Notes under the pieces: model-generated
Database searches by the model: none
What the model was told of the DNA's origin: nothing
What the model saw: the letters and a program-made list of their open reading frames with translations, nothing else
Source of the DNA: Deltaproteobacteria bacterium
GTDB lineage: Bacteria > Myxococcota_A > UBA9042 > PHBI01 > JACKFB01
Assembly: GCA_020632695.1 (NCBI GenBank)
Contig: JACKFB010000010.1
Location: 62,001 to 126,000, forward strand
DNA: 64,000 nucleotides
Direction of reading: 5' to 3'
Translations under genes and position numbers: made by a program
In this document: positions 54,689-62,761 of the stretch, one piece after another
Numbering within the stretch: the stretch's first letter is position 1
Layout: every line of letters starts with the position of its first letter

Positions 54689-54718
54689 TTGACAGGGTGC
54701 GCGGCCGCCGCCAATGAT
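54689..54718 (+). promoter_or_regulatory. Sigma-70-type promoter for the barrel-protein gene
   Basis: TTGACA at 54689-54694 and AATGAT at 54713-54718 are separated by 18 bases, with the GTG start at 54765 about 40 bases downstream. It lies back to back with the yfgM-bamB promoter. Confidence 0.5.
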
Positions 54719-54764
54719 CTCCCGGCCTCCCCACCCGGTCGATGCCCGCGCGCCAGGAGTCTCC

Positions 54765-55319
54765 GTGTCCCGTCCGTTCGGCACCGCGCTGGCCGCGCTC
54801 CTGCTGGCCGCGCCGCTCGGCTCGCCAGCGTGGGCCGAGCGGGGAGAGCGCGCCTTGGGAGTCGGCGTGGGCAACCTGTCGCTGCGAAGCGACGACGCGG
54901 GCGTCGTGGTCAAGCGCCAGGCCCCCTATCTCCAGGGCGAGCTGCGCTACGCCGTGACGGATTTCGTCGAGCTGGGCGGCCTCCTGCGGGTGGGCGTGGG
55001 CCTGGGCGACGGCCGCGACCCCGAGCTGGTCGGCGCCCTGCTGGCCGAGGCGCGCTACGCCATCGACGCCCTGACCTGGGTGCCCTGGTTCGGGGGTGGC
55101 CTGGGGCTCCTGGTGCGCGGGCAGGGCCCGAAAGGCTACTTCTCCGGCGGCGGCCCCTCCTTCGACCCCACCGCGCATCTGGGCGTCGGCGTGGACTGGC
55201 GCCCCAGCCGGCGCGTCGCGCTCGGGGCTGCGTTCCGCTTCCACCTGAGCCTGACCGAGCTGGGCCAGAGCCTGGGCCCCTTCGACGCCACCCTGAGCTG
55301 CACCTTCTACGCGGACTGA
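54765..55319 (+). CDS. Small outer-membrane beta-barrel protein
   Basis: The 184-residue protein has a signal peptide ending PAWA and then a series of short amphipathic strands (LGVGVGNLSLRS, YLQGELRYAV, WFGGGLGLLVRG, HLGVGVDWRP) typical of an 8-10-stranded barrel, ending FYAD. No family is recognised; it resembles OmpW/OmpX-sized barrels. The GTG at 54765 follows AGGAG by 5 bases and starts the signal peptide. It precedes the FIST gene by 32 bases and is divergent from the yfgM-bamB pair. Confidence 0.75.
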   Translation: MSRPFGTALAALLLAAPLGSPAWAERGERALGVGVGNLSLRSDDAGVVVKRQAPYLQGELRYAVTDFVELGGLLRVGVGLGDGRDPELVGALLAEARYAIDALTWVPWFGGGLGLLVRGQGPKGYFSGGGPSFDPTAHLGVGVDWRPSRRVALGAAFRFHLSLTELGQSLGPFDATLSCTFYAD

Positions 55320-55351
55320 CGCCCCGCCACCGCCGGGAACATCGAGGTTCC

Positions 55352-56455
55352 ATGTTGCGAGCGACCTGCGGCCTCGGCGCGTCCTCCCACGGCCCCACCG
55401 CCGTCGACCTCGCCCTGGCGGCCGCGGCGGGGCTGCCGAGGCGCCCCGACATCGCCTTCCTCTACGTGAGCGATCACCTCGCCGGCGCGGCGGAGGCCAT
55501 CCGGGCCCGGGTGGTCGAGCGCACGGGTGTGCGCGCGCTCGGCGGCACCGTGGGGATGGCCGTGGCCGCCGGCCGCAGCGAGCTCAGCGACGCGCCCGGC
55601 GTGGCGCTGCTCCTGGTGTCGGCGCCCGGCGCTGGCGTGCGCGAGCTGCGGCTGGACGCGCGCGCGCCCGGCGCGTCGCTGGTGCGGGACAGCGTCGCCA
55701 TCGTCCACGCCGACCCGCTGCACGCGCACGCCGCCACGGCCGAGGACGGCGCCCTCGGCACGGCCTTTCGCGTGGGCGGTCTCACCTCCACCCGCACCTC
55801 GAGCGCGCAGTTCGACTCCAGCGGCTCGGTGGCCTCGGGCTGCACCGCGCTGGTGCTGGACCACGGGTTCTCGCCGCGGGTGGCCACCGCCCAGGGCGTC
55901 GAAGGTCTGGGGCCCCTGCGCCGCGTCACCCGCGCGGTGCGCAACATCGTGGTGACCCTGGACGGGCGCCCGGCCCTGAACGTCCTGCTCGAGGATCTGG
56001 GCGTCGCGCCCGGCACGCCGACGCTCGACGACGACGAGGTCCGCCGCATGGCCGAGGGCGCGCTGGTGGCCGTGGGCCTGGCCCGGCGCGACCACGAGGC
56101 CTTCCTCGTGCGCGGACTGCTGGGCTACGACCCGGAGCGCGGGGCGCTGGCCATCGACCACGAGCCCGAGCCCGACGGGACGCTGCGCTTCGTCCGCCGC
56201 AGCGCCGCGGCGGCGCGCGACGACCTGCGGGCCCAGCTCGACCGCCTGGTGGAGGGCTCGCGTCGGCCTCCGGCGGCGGCGCTCTACTTCTCGTGCGTGG
56301 CCCGCGGCCAGGCGCTCTTCGGCCGCCCCGGCGTCGAGCTGGACCTCATCGCGGACGCCCTCGACGACGTGCCGCTGGCCGGCTTCTTCGGCCAGGGCGA
56401 GGTCGCCGGCGGCGAGGTCCACAGCCACGCGGGCGTGCTGGTGCTGCTGGGCTGA
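55352..56455 (+). CDS. FIST-domain sensory protein
   Basis: The 367-residue protein contains the FIST N domain (about 25-220) and FIST_C domain (about 225-345), a ligand-sensing unit found in signal transduction proteins. Visible marks are SHGPTAVDLALAAAAG, the GxxGMA glycine segment (GGTVGMAVAAG), and the FIST_C tail LAGFFGQGEVAGG. No output domain is attached, so it may act with another signalling protein. FIST domains are proposed to bind small molecules such as amino acids, based on the family. The ATG at 55352 has only a weak upstream GAGG. Confidence 0.85.
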   Translation: MLRATCGLGASSHGPTAVDLALAAAAGLPRRPDIAFLYVSDHLAGAAEAIRARVVERTGVRALGGTVGMAVAAGRSELSDAPGVALLLVSAPGAGVRELRLDARAPGASLVRDSVAIVHADPLHAHAATAEDGALGTAFRVGGLTSTRTSSAQFDSSGSVASGCTALVLDHGFSPRVATAQGVEGLGPLRRVTRAVRNIVVTLDGRPALNVLLEDLGVAPGTPTLDDDEVRRMAEGALVAVGLARRDHEAFLVRGLLGYDPERGALAIDHEPEPDGTLRFVRRSAAAARDDLRAQLDRLVEGSRRPPAAALYFSCVARGQALFGRPGVELDLIADALDDVPLAGFFGQGEVAGGEVHSHAGVLVLLG

Positions 56456-56647
56456 GAGCGGGTCCCCGCGTCGCCCCGTCGCCCGGCTGGCCCATGCCGG
56501 GAACGCCCGCTGTGGCTCCCCGCGTTCATCGCGCGGTCATCCACAGGACGCGAGGCTTTCACCTGGGGGAAACGCCCTCGAAACCTCCGGGCGGCATCGT
56601 CGTGGGACAGGATGGGCGGTGGGTCCATCCCAGCCAAGGAGGAGACG

Positions 56648-56794
56648 ATGACGGACCCCAACACACGGCACCAGAACGCGACGATGGGTTCGCGCCCTTC
56701 CCTGGCCGGCCTGCTGCTGCGCGGCACCTTCGGCCGGGCGACCGGCTGGGTGCTGGTCCGCGTCGTCGGGCTGGGACACGCCCTGGGCGGCTGA
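56648..56794 (+). CDS. Small ORF (48 aa) with strong ribosome site, unknown function
   Basis: A 48-codon ORF begins at an ATG preceded by AAGGAGGAG (56637-56645), one of the best ribosome sites in the window. The peptide is basic and amphipathic, with a C-terminal segment (RATGWVLVRVVGLGHALGG) that could be a short hydrophobic helix. No family is recognised. It lies alone between the FIST gene and the convergent der gene. Conservation is needed to call it a gene. Confidence 0.45.
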   Translation: MTDPNTRHQNATMGSRPSLAGLLLRGTFGRATGWVLVRVVGLGHALGG

Positions 56795-56808
56795 CGCGCT
56801 CTTGCGGG

Positions 56809-58563
56809 TCAGCGGCGGGCGCGGCTGCGGTCGCGCCCGCGGAGCACGAAGCGGACGGGGGTGCCCTCGAACCCGTAGGCGACGCGGAGCTGGTTGAGCA
56901 GGAAGCGCCGATAGGCCATCTGCAGCAGCTTGCCGTCGTTGACCGAGAGCAGGATGGTGGGGGGAGCGACCGCGACCTGCTGGGCGTAGTAGATGCGGAG
57001 GCGCTTCTTCTTGTGTGACGGCGGCTGGTTGCGCCGGACCACCGAAGAGAGCCAGCGGTTCAGCGACGAGGTCCCGATGCGGCGGCCGTAGCTCTGCCGC
57101 ACGCGGTCCACGGTGCCCAGGATGCGGTGGGTGCGCTGGCCCGAGAGCGCCGAGATGAAGATGATCGGCGCGTAGGAGATGAACTGCAGGTCGCGGCGGA
57201 TCTCCTTGACGAACTGCCCCGCGGTCCAGGTGTCCTTGTTGGGGACGGCGTCCCACTTGTTGACCAGGATCACGCAGGCCCTGCCCTTGTCCTGGATGAG
57301 CCCGGCCAGCTTCGCGTCCTGGTCGGTGACGCCGGTGGTGGCGTCCAGGACCAGCAGGCACACCTCGGCGCGGTCGATGCTCTTGAAGCTGCGCACGATG
57401 CTGATGCGCTCGACGGGCGTCTTGACCCACTTGCGGCGGCGGATGCCCGCCGTGTCGATGAGCATCGTGCGCTGTTCGCTGCGCGCGTCGAGCAGCGCCT
57501 CCTCGGCGTCGCGGAGGGTCTCCTTGAGCGACGCGATGTCCTCGGGTGCCCGCCAGCGCGAGTCCTCGATGTCGATGTCGGCCAGCCGCGGGTCGTCGGC
57601 TTCCACCGGGCTCTCGTCCGGGTCGCCGGCGTCCTCGTCGTCCTCGACGTCGCCGCCGCCCCCGGCGGAGCCGCCGTCGAAGCGACCGTAGAACACCTGC
57701 ACCTCGTCGTCGGCCTCGTCGGGGGTCTCGCTCCAGTCCTCGTCGGGCGACTCGACCCACTCCCGCGCCTCGGCCTCGGCCTCGGCCTCCGCCTTCGCAG
57801 CCCTGCGCCCCTCGCGCGCGCTCTCCAGCGCCTCTCGGGCGGCGTCCACCGCGGCCTGGGCGCGCGCGATGGCCTCGGCGTCCGGCGGCCGCACCAGCCA
57901 GGTGTCGATGCTGTCGACCGTGGTGCCCGGCACGTCGCTCACCAGGAGCCTGTCCTCGCCCAGCAGGCGGTTGACCAGCGTGGACTTGCCGACGTTCGGC
58001 CGCCCGATGACCGCGACCCGCGCCGTGGCGCGCAGCGGCCTCTGGTCGCGCTCGTCGTCGCCCTCGGGGGGCAGCCGCTCGGCGATGGCCTCCGCCAGAT
58101 CGAGCACGCCCGGGCCGTGCAGCGCGCTCACCGAGTAGAGCTCCTCGACGCCCAGCGACCAGAACTCCGCCGAGAGCGCCTCGTGCCGCGGCCCGTCGAT
58201 CTTGTTGACCACGTGGAACACCGGCTTGCCGGAGCGCGCCAGGATCCTGGCGATGGTCTCGTCGGCGTGGAGCAGCCCGTCCGGCCCGTCGTAGACGGCG
58301 ATGACCGCGTCCGCCTCGCGCACGGCGATCTCCGCCTGCGCTCGCATCGCCGGGAGCATGCCCTCCTCCGCCTCGGGGTCGAAGCCGCCGGTGTCGATGA
58401 CGACCACCGGCCTGCCCATCAGCTCGGCCTCGGCGTAGTGGCGGTCGCGGGTCACCCCCGGCATGTCCTGCACCACGGCGTGGCGCCGCCCGCACAGGCG
58501 ATTGAAGAGGGTGGACTTGCCGACGTTGGGCCGGCCGACGATGGCGACGATGGGCTTGGGCAT
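56809..58563 (-). CDS. der: GTPase Der (EngA) with a large insertion in GTPase domain 2
   Basis: Der is the double-GTPase needed for 50S ribosome assembly. The first domain has GRPNVGKST (10-18), DTGG (about 57-60) and NKID (about 119-122). The second has GRPNVGKST near 184-192, PGTT (about 211), DTAGIRRR (about 367) and NKWD (about 435), followed by the C-terminal KH-like domain. The protein is 584 residues, against about 440-490 usually. The excess is a single insertion of about 140 residues (about 222-362) between the G2 (PGTT) and G3 (DTAG) motifs: an Ala/Glu/Arg-rich helix, a long acidic stretch with runs of D and E, a Gly-rich segment, and a second helix. All GTPase motifs are intact, so it is probably functional. 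The ATG at 58563 begins at MPKPIVAIVGRPNVG. Era follows upstream on the same strand. Confidence 0.95.
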   Translation of the reverse strand: MPKPIVAIVGRPNVGKSTLFNRLCGRRHAVVQDMPGVTRDRHYAEAELMGRPVVVIDTGGFDPEAEEGMLPAMRAQAEIAVREADAVIAVYDGPDGLLHADETIARILARSGKPVFHVVNKIDGPRHEALSAEFWSLGVEELYSVSALHGPGVLDLAEAIAERLPPEGDDERDQRPLRATARVAVIGRPNVGKSTLVNRLLGEDRLLVSDVPGTTVDSIDTWLVRPPDAEAIARAQAAVDAAREALESAREGRRAAKAEAEAEAEAREWVESPDEDWSETPDEADDEVQVFYGRFDGGSAGGGGDVEDDEDAGDPDESPVEADDPRLADIDIEDSRWRAPEDIASLKETLRDAEEALLDARSEQRTMLIDTAGIRRRKWVKTPVERISIVRSFKSIDRAEVCLLVLDATTGVTDQDAKLAGLIQDKGRACVILVNKWDAVPNKDTWTAGQFVKEIRRDLQFISYAPIIFISALSGQRTHRILGTVDRVRQSYGRRIGTSSLNRWLSSVVRRNQPPSHKKKRLRIYYAQQVAVAPPTILLSVNDGKLLQMAYRRFLLNQLRVAYGFEGTPVRFVLRGRDRSRARR

Positions 58564-58568
58564 GTGGG

Positions 58569-59537
58569 TCAGGACTCGTCGTAGCCGAGCTTCTTGAGCC
58601 CGATGGCGCGTTCGTTCCAGCGCTCTTCCACGCGGACGCGCAGATCGAGGAAGATGCGGCGCTCGCTGAAGCGCTCCAGCGCCAGGCGGGCGGCCCGTCC
58701 CACGGCCTTCAGGCGCTCGCCGCCCTTGCCGATGATGATGCCCTTGTGACCGTCGCGGGCGACGTGGACGGTGGCGTAGACGACGACCAGGCCGTCCTCG
58801 CGCTCCTCCCAGGCGTCGGTGGTCACGGCCACCTGGTAGGGCAGCTCCTGGGACAGGCGATGGAAGAGCTGCTCGCGGATCATCTCCGCGGCCAGAAAGC
58901 GCATCGAGCGGTCGGTGAGGCTGTCCTCGGGGAAGAGCGGCGGGCTCTCGGGCAGCCGCGGGCGCGTGAGCGCGTGGAGGCGGTCCACCCCGTCGCCGGT
59001 GCGCGCGCTCAGCGGCACGACCGCGATGAAGGGGTGCAGCTCGCCGAGCGCCGCCAGGTGCGGCAGGAGCTGGCCCTTGTCGGGGACCTTGTCGACCTTG
59101 TTGACGATGAGCACGCAGGGGGTGCCGGCGGCGGCGACCCGCCCGACGACGTCGGCGGTCTCTGCCAGCACGGCCTCGGGCTTGGCGACCAGGTGCGCGC
59201 CGTCCACCAGCAGGTACACGAGATCGGCGTCGCCCAGGGTGCCGATGGCCAGCTCGACCATGTAGCGGTTGAGCAAGGTCGACGCTTCGTGGATGCCCGG
59301 CGTGTCGACGTAGACCACCTGCCAGTCGTCGAAGGTGCGGATGCCGCGGATGCGGTCGCGCGTGGTCTGCGGCTTGGGCGTCGTGATGGCGACGCGCTCA
59401 CCGACGAGCTGGTTCAGCAGGGTCGACTTGCCCACGTTGGGGCGGCCGACCAGCGCGACGAAGCCGGCGCGGTGCGGGTCGCCGTCGGGCGCGGGCGCGG
59501 CGTCGGTGGGGGCGGTGGTGTCGTCGGGTTCGGTCAT
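58569..59537 (-). CDS. era: GTPase Era
   Basis: The 322-residue protein binds 16S rRNA and aids 30S maturation. G1 is GRPNVGKST near 31-39, G2 is in PQTTRDRIRG, DTPGIHEA is G3, and NKVDKVPDKG is G4. A KH domain near 265-283 carries GIIIGKGGERLKAVG. The first ~22 residues are an Asp/Ala/Pro-rich extension with little conservation, so a slightly later start is conceivable. The ATG shares four bases with the stop of the aldolase gene (ATGA), and der follows 5 bases after this stop. Adjacent era and der, both in ribosome biogenesis, is an arrangement worth noting. Confidence 0.95.
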   Translation of the reverse strand: MTEPDDTTAPTDAAPAPDGDPHRAGFVALVGRPNVGKSTLLNQLVGERVAITTPKPQTTRDRIRGIRTFDDWQVVYVDTPGIHEASTLLNRYMVELAIGTLGDADLVYLLVDGAHLVAKPEAVLAETADVVGRVAAAGTPCVLIVNKVDKVPDKGQLLPHLAALGELHPFIAVVPLSARTGDGVDRLHALTRPRLPESPPLFPEDSLTDRSMRFLAAEMIREQLFHRLSQELPYQVAVTTDAWEEREDGLVVVYATVHVARDGHKGIIIGKGGERLKAVGRAARLALERFSERRIFLDLRVRVEERWNERAIGLKKLGYDES

Positions 59538-60565
59538 GGGTCGGCCAGCACGGTGGCTGCGTGGGCCACGGAAGCGTCGTCGAGGTCTCGGTGGGTCACC
59601 AGGCGTCCGGTGTCGGGGCCGGTCGCCGCGACTAGGACGCCGCGGGCGGCGAGGCGGGCGGCGTGCTCGGCGGCCGTCCCGAAGTCCGGGTCCACACGAT
59701 AGCAGACGAGGTTGGTCTCCACCGGGTGCGTGGCGGCGGCCACCCCCGAGCGCAGGAGCGCGGCGGCCAGCAGCGCGGCGCGGGCGTGGTCCTGGGCGAG
59801 GTGGGCGGTGTGGTGCTCGAGGGCATGGAGGCCCGCGGCGGCCAGGATGCCGCCCTGTCGCCAGCCGCCGCCGAAGCGGTGGCGGAAGCGGTCGGCCAGG
59901 GCGATGAGCTCGCGGGGTCCGCTGAGCACCGAGCCCACCGGCGCGCCCAGCCCCTTGGACAGGCAGAGGCTGACCGTGTCGCACCGAGCCGCCAGACGCT
60001 CGACCGGGTCGCCGGTGAAGGTGGCGGCGTTGAAGAGCCGGGCGCCGTCCAGGTGGACGCCGAGGCCGCGCTGGTGAGCCCAGCTCGCCCGCTCGTCGAG
60101 CGCGCGGGCGTCGTGGGCCAGGCCGCCGGCGCTGTTGTGGGTGTCTTCGAGGGCCAGCAGGCTCAGGCGCGCGGCCTTGGGGTGGTCCGGCGGGCGCGCG
60201 GCCTCGAGCTGGGCGGTGGTCGGGAGGCCGCGGGGACCCTCGATGGCGATGAGCTGGACGCCGGAGAGCGCCGCCGCGCCGGCCGCCTCCCAGCGCGCGA
60301 TGTGGGCGCCGGCGTCGATGAGGGCGGCGTCGCCCGGTCGCGTGTGGACGGCGACGCCGATCTGGTTCGACATGGTGCCGGTGGGCACGAAGATGGCGGC
60401 GTCCTTGCCCAGGCGCTCGGCGACCGTGGCCTCCAGGCGCAGCACGGTCGGGTCGTCGCCGAAGCACGCGTCGCCGACCTCGGCCTCGGCCATGGCGCGG
60501 CGCATCGCAGGGCTCGGGCGGGTGACCGTGTCCGAGCGCAGATCGGCAAGCAGGGAGGCGCTCAT
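59534..60565 (-). CDS. Low-specificity L-threonine aldolase (PLP)
   Basis: The 343-residue fold-type-I PLP enzyme cleaves threonine or allo-threonine to glycine and acetaldehyde. LRSDTVTRPSPAMRRAMAEAEVGD at the start, FVPTGTMSNQIG, HLDGARLFNA and the PLP lysine in LCLSKGLGAPVGS (about 203) are characteristic, as is the spacing of the residues. The ATG at 60565 is preceded by a plausible site, and the acyltransferase stop overlaps it by 4 bases (ATGA). The gene is between era and the acyltransferase, apparently in a translationally coupled set. Confidence 0.92.
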   Translation of the reverse strand: MSASLLADLRSDTVTRPSPAMRRAMAEAEVGDACFGDDPTVLRLEATVAERLGKDAAIFVPTGTMSNQIGVAVHTRPGDAALIDAGAHIARWEAAGAAALSGVQLIAIEGPRGLPTTAQLEAARPPDHPKAARLSLLALEDTHNSAGGLAHDARALDERASWAHQRGLGVHLDGARLFNAATFTGDPVERLAARCDTVSLCLSKGLGAPVGSVLSGPRELIALADRFRHRFGGGWRQGGILAAAGLHALEHHTAHLAQDHARAALLAAALLRSGVAAATHPVETNLVCYRVDPDFGTAAEHAARLAARGVLVAATGPDTGRLVTHRDLDDASVAHAATVLADP

Positions 60566-61593
60566 CCGAAGAAGATCGACCGGCGTGCGGCGAGGCGGCG
60601 GTCGATGAGGGACTGCACCTCGCGGCGCACGCGCTCGTTGAGGCGGTTGACCAGCACGCGGTCGTGGACGGCGTCGGCGCCGGCCTCGGTGACGTCGATG
60701 GGCTCGCCGAAGTCGATGAACCACTTGGTCGGGAAGGGGATGAGGCCCAGCGGACCGAGCAGCGGCGTCAGCGGCGTGACGGGGATGTAGGGGATTCCCA
60801 GCGGCCGGGCCAGCCAGCTCACCTTGCCGATGAGCGGCATGGCCTCTTCGGCGCCCACGATGGCGCAGGGGACGATGGGAGCGCCGGTGGACAGCGCCAG
60901 CTTGATGGCGCCGCCGCGGCCGAAGCGCTGGAGGCGGTAGCGCTTCTTGTAGAGCTTGCCGATGCCCTTGACGCCCTCGGGGAACACCAGCACCGCCTCG
61001 TCGGCCTCGAGCAGGGCGGTGGCGTTCTCCTGGCAGGCCCGGACGGCGCCGCCCCGGGCGAAGAGCGCGCCGACCCAGGGCATGTGGTAGACGAAGTTCT
61101 CGACCAGGGCCCGCAGGCGGCGGTGCGAGGGGTGGTTCAGGCGCGCCGTCGTCACCACCATCAGCCCGTCGATGGGGATGGTGCCCGAGTGGTTGGCGAC
61201 GATGAGCGCGCGCCCCGCGTCGGGGATGTGCTCCAGGCCGGTGGACTCGACGCGGAACCAGTGGTCGTGCACCCAGCGCACCAGCGGGAAGACGGCGTCG
61301 TAGAACTCGACGTCCAGCCCGAAGGGGTCGACGACGCGGTCGGCGGGCTGGAACAGGATGCGGCTCAACGCCTCGCGCACCCTGGCGGCGCCCATCTCGT
61401 CGATGATGCGCACCAGCTCGTCCAGGCCCACGCTCTGGCCCATGCGGCGCAGGGCCTCGCCGATGATGTCCAGCGAGAGCACGTCGCGCTCGGACTCGAA
61501 GAGCTCGAAGGGCGCGTCGGTGAGGTCGCCGAGCTGCGGATCGGTGCTGCGGGCGGCGCCGGGCCGGGGGGAGTCTACGGGGCTGGCGGTCAT
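60562..61593 (-). CDS. PlsC-like lysophospholipid acyltransferase
   Basis: The 343-residue protein has an acyltransferase domain of the glycerophospholipid type, visible as VANHSGTIPIDG (the modified His...Asp motif of this subfamily), VFPEGVKGIGK (the glycine/Pro/Glu motif) and APIVPCAIVGAEEAMP. The N-terminal ~100 residues form a non-conserved, acidic helical extension. It likely acylates a lysophospholipid at the inner membrane; the exact acceptor is unknown. The stop overlaps the aldolase start, and the start overlaps the SDR gene stop by 4 bases. Confidence 0.85.
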   Translation of the reverse strand: MTASPVDSPRPGAARSTDPQLGDLTDAPFELFESERDVLSLDIIGEALRRMGQSVGLDELVRIIDEMGAARVREALSRILFQPADRVVDPFGLDVEFYDAVFPLVRWVHDHWFRVESTGLEHIPDAGRALIVANHSGTIPIDGLMVVTTARLNHPSHRRLRALVENFVYHMPWVGALFARGGAVRACQENATALLEADEAVLVFPEGVKGIGKLYKKRYRLQRFGRGGAIKLALSTGAPIVPCAIVGAEEAMPLIGKVSWLARPLGIPYIPVTPLTPLLGPLGLIPFPTKWFIDFGEPIDVTEAGADAVHDRVLVNRLNERVRREVQSLIDRRLAARRSIFFG

Positions 61594-62651
61594 GAGGCCT
61601 CCGACAGGTCGGCCGCCCGCGCCGGGGAGCTGCGAGCCGCGAAGAAGGACTCGAGCGCGGCGCGGGTCGAGTAGCGCGGCGAGAACCCCATGGTCTCGTA
61701 GGCGCGGCTGCCGTCCGCGCAGAAGCTGTAGCGGAAGTAGTCGAGGAAGCGCCCCGGCATGTCCAGCAGCTCCAGGTTCCAGAGTGCCGTCGTCGCCGGG
61801 GCCGCCAGGACGCGGGGCAAGGGCAGCGGCAGCTTCCCGCCGAGCTTGAGTACCTGCGAGTAGTAGAGCACGCCCTCGGGCACGATGTTCCACGGTCCGG
61901 GGTGGTCGCCGCGCACGGCGAGCAGCAGCGCGGCGACGGCGTCCTCCTCGTGGAGGAACTGCATCAGCGGGTCGAAGCCCATCAGCCTCGGCAGCGCGGC
62001 GCGACGAAGCAGCTTGGTGATCAGGCTCTTGTAGGCCGGTCCGACGACCGGGGCGAAGCGCAGCGACGTGGTGATGATGTCGGCCCGCTCCTTGGCCAGG
62101 CGGGCCAGCTCGCGCTCCGCGCCGACCTTGTCGGAGACCCAGCGGCTGGCGCGCAGCCCGCGCATCGGGTGCTGCTCGCTGAGGTAGTTCGGGTTGTCCG
62201 GGTAGGGCCCGTAGACCATGGTCGTCGAGCTCATGACGACCTTGTGCACGCTGGCCGCCGCCGCCGCGTTCATCACGTAGAGCGTCCCGATGGCCTCGAG
62301 CTCGTGGGCCCAGGCGCCGGAACGCGAGGGGAAGCCGAGGAAGGCCAGGTGGCACAGCGTGGTGATGCCGTCGGCCTCCAGCGTGGCGGCCATGGTCTCG
62401 TCGGCGTCCGGGTGGGTGAGGTCCAGGCGCACGAAGCGCGTCTTGGTGCGCGCCGTCAGCGGGCGGGCGATGTCCAGGGCGACGATGTGCTCGCAGGAGG
62501 CGTCGCGCTCGAGCGCCGCGATGAGGCGCTGACCCAGATAGGTGCAGGCGCCGGTGATCGCCACCCGCGAGGCCGCGGACGAGGCCGCTCTCGCCCGCTC
62601 CCCGTCGACCCGGGATCCCTCGCCGGCTCGCTGCTTCGCCTTGGTCGCCAT
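61590..62651 (-). CDS. Extended-SDR family NAD(P)-binding protein, atypical catalytic site
   Basis: The 353-residue protein has an Ala/Arg-rich N-terminal extension of about 28 residues, then the Rossmann motif ITGACTYLGQRL and the SSTTMVYG strand of extended SDR epimerases. Where the family usually has YxxxK, the sequence reads RWVSDKVGAE, so Trp replaces the Tyr while Lys remains. The C-terminal part has the LRFAPVVGP substrate block. The substrate is unknown, and loss of Tyr may mean reduced or altered chemistry. The ATG at 62651 lies after GGAG. It is upstream of the acyltransferase on the same strand. Confidence 0.8.
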   Translation of the reverse strand: MATKAKQRAGEGSRVDGERARAASSAASRVAITGACTYLGQRLIAALERDASCEHIVALDIARPLTARTKTRFVRLDLTHPDADETMAATLEADGITTLCHLAFLGFPSRSGAWAHELEAIGTLYVMNAAAAASVHKVVMSSTTMVYGPYPDNPNYLSEQHPMRGLRASRWVSDKVGAERELARLAKERADIITTSLRFAPVVGPAYKSLITKLLRRAALPRLMGFDPLMQFLHEEDAVAALLLAVRGDHPGPWNIVPEGVLYYSQVLKLGGKLPLPLPRVLAAPATTALWNLELLDMPGRFLDYFRYSFCADGSRAYETMGFSPRYSTRAALESFFAARSSPARAADLSEAS

Positions 62652-62761
62652 GCGGGTTTTTCTCCGCTCCTGCCCCTGGAAAGTCAAGGAGGATCGGCGC
62701 GTCGGGGCGCCCCGGCGGGGTCTCCCTGGCCGCCCCGCCGGGGCGCTGGTAGAGTGCGCCG

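Noticed and set aside
56537..56545. DnaA-box-like TCATCCACA
   Set aside because: It is a single isolated near match with no clustered boxes or AT-rich region, so an origin is not supported.
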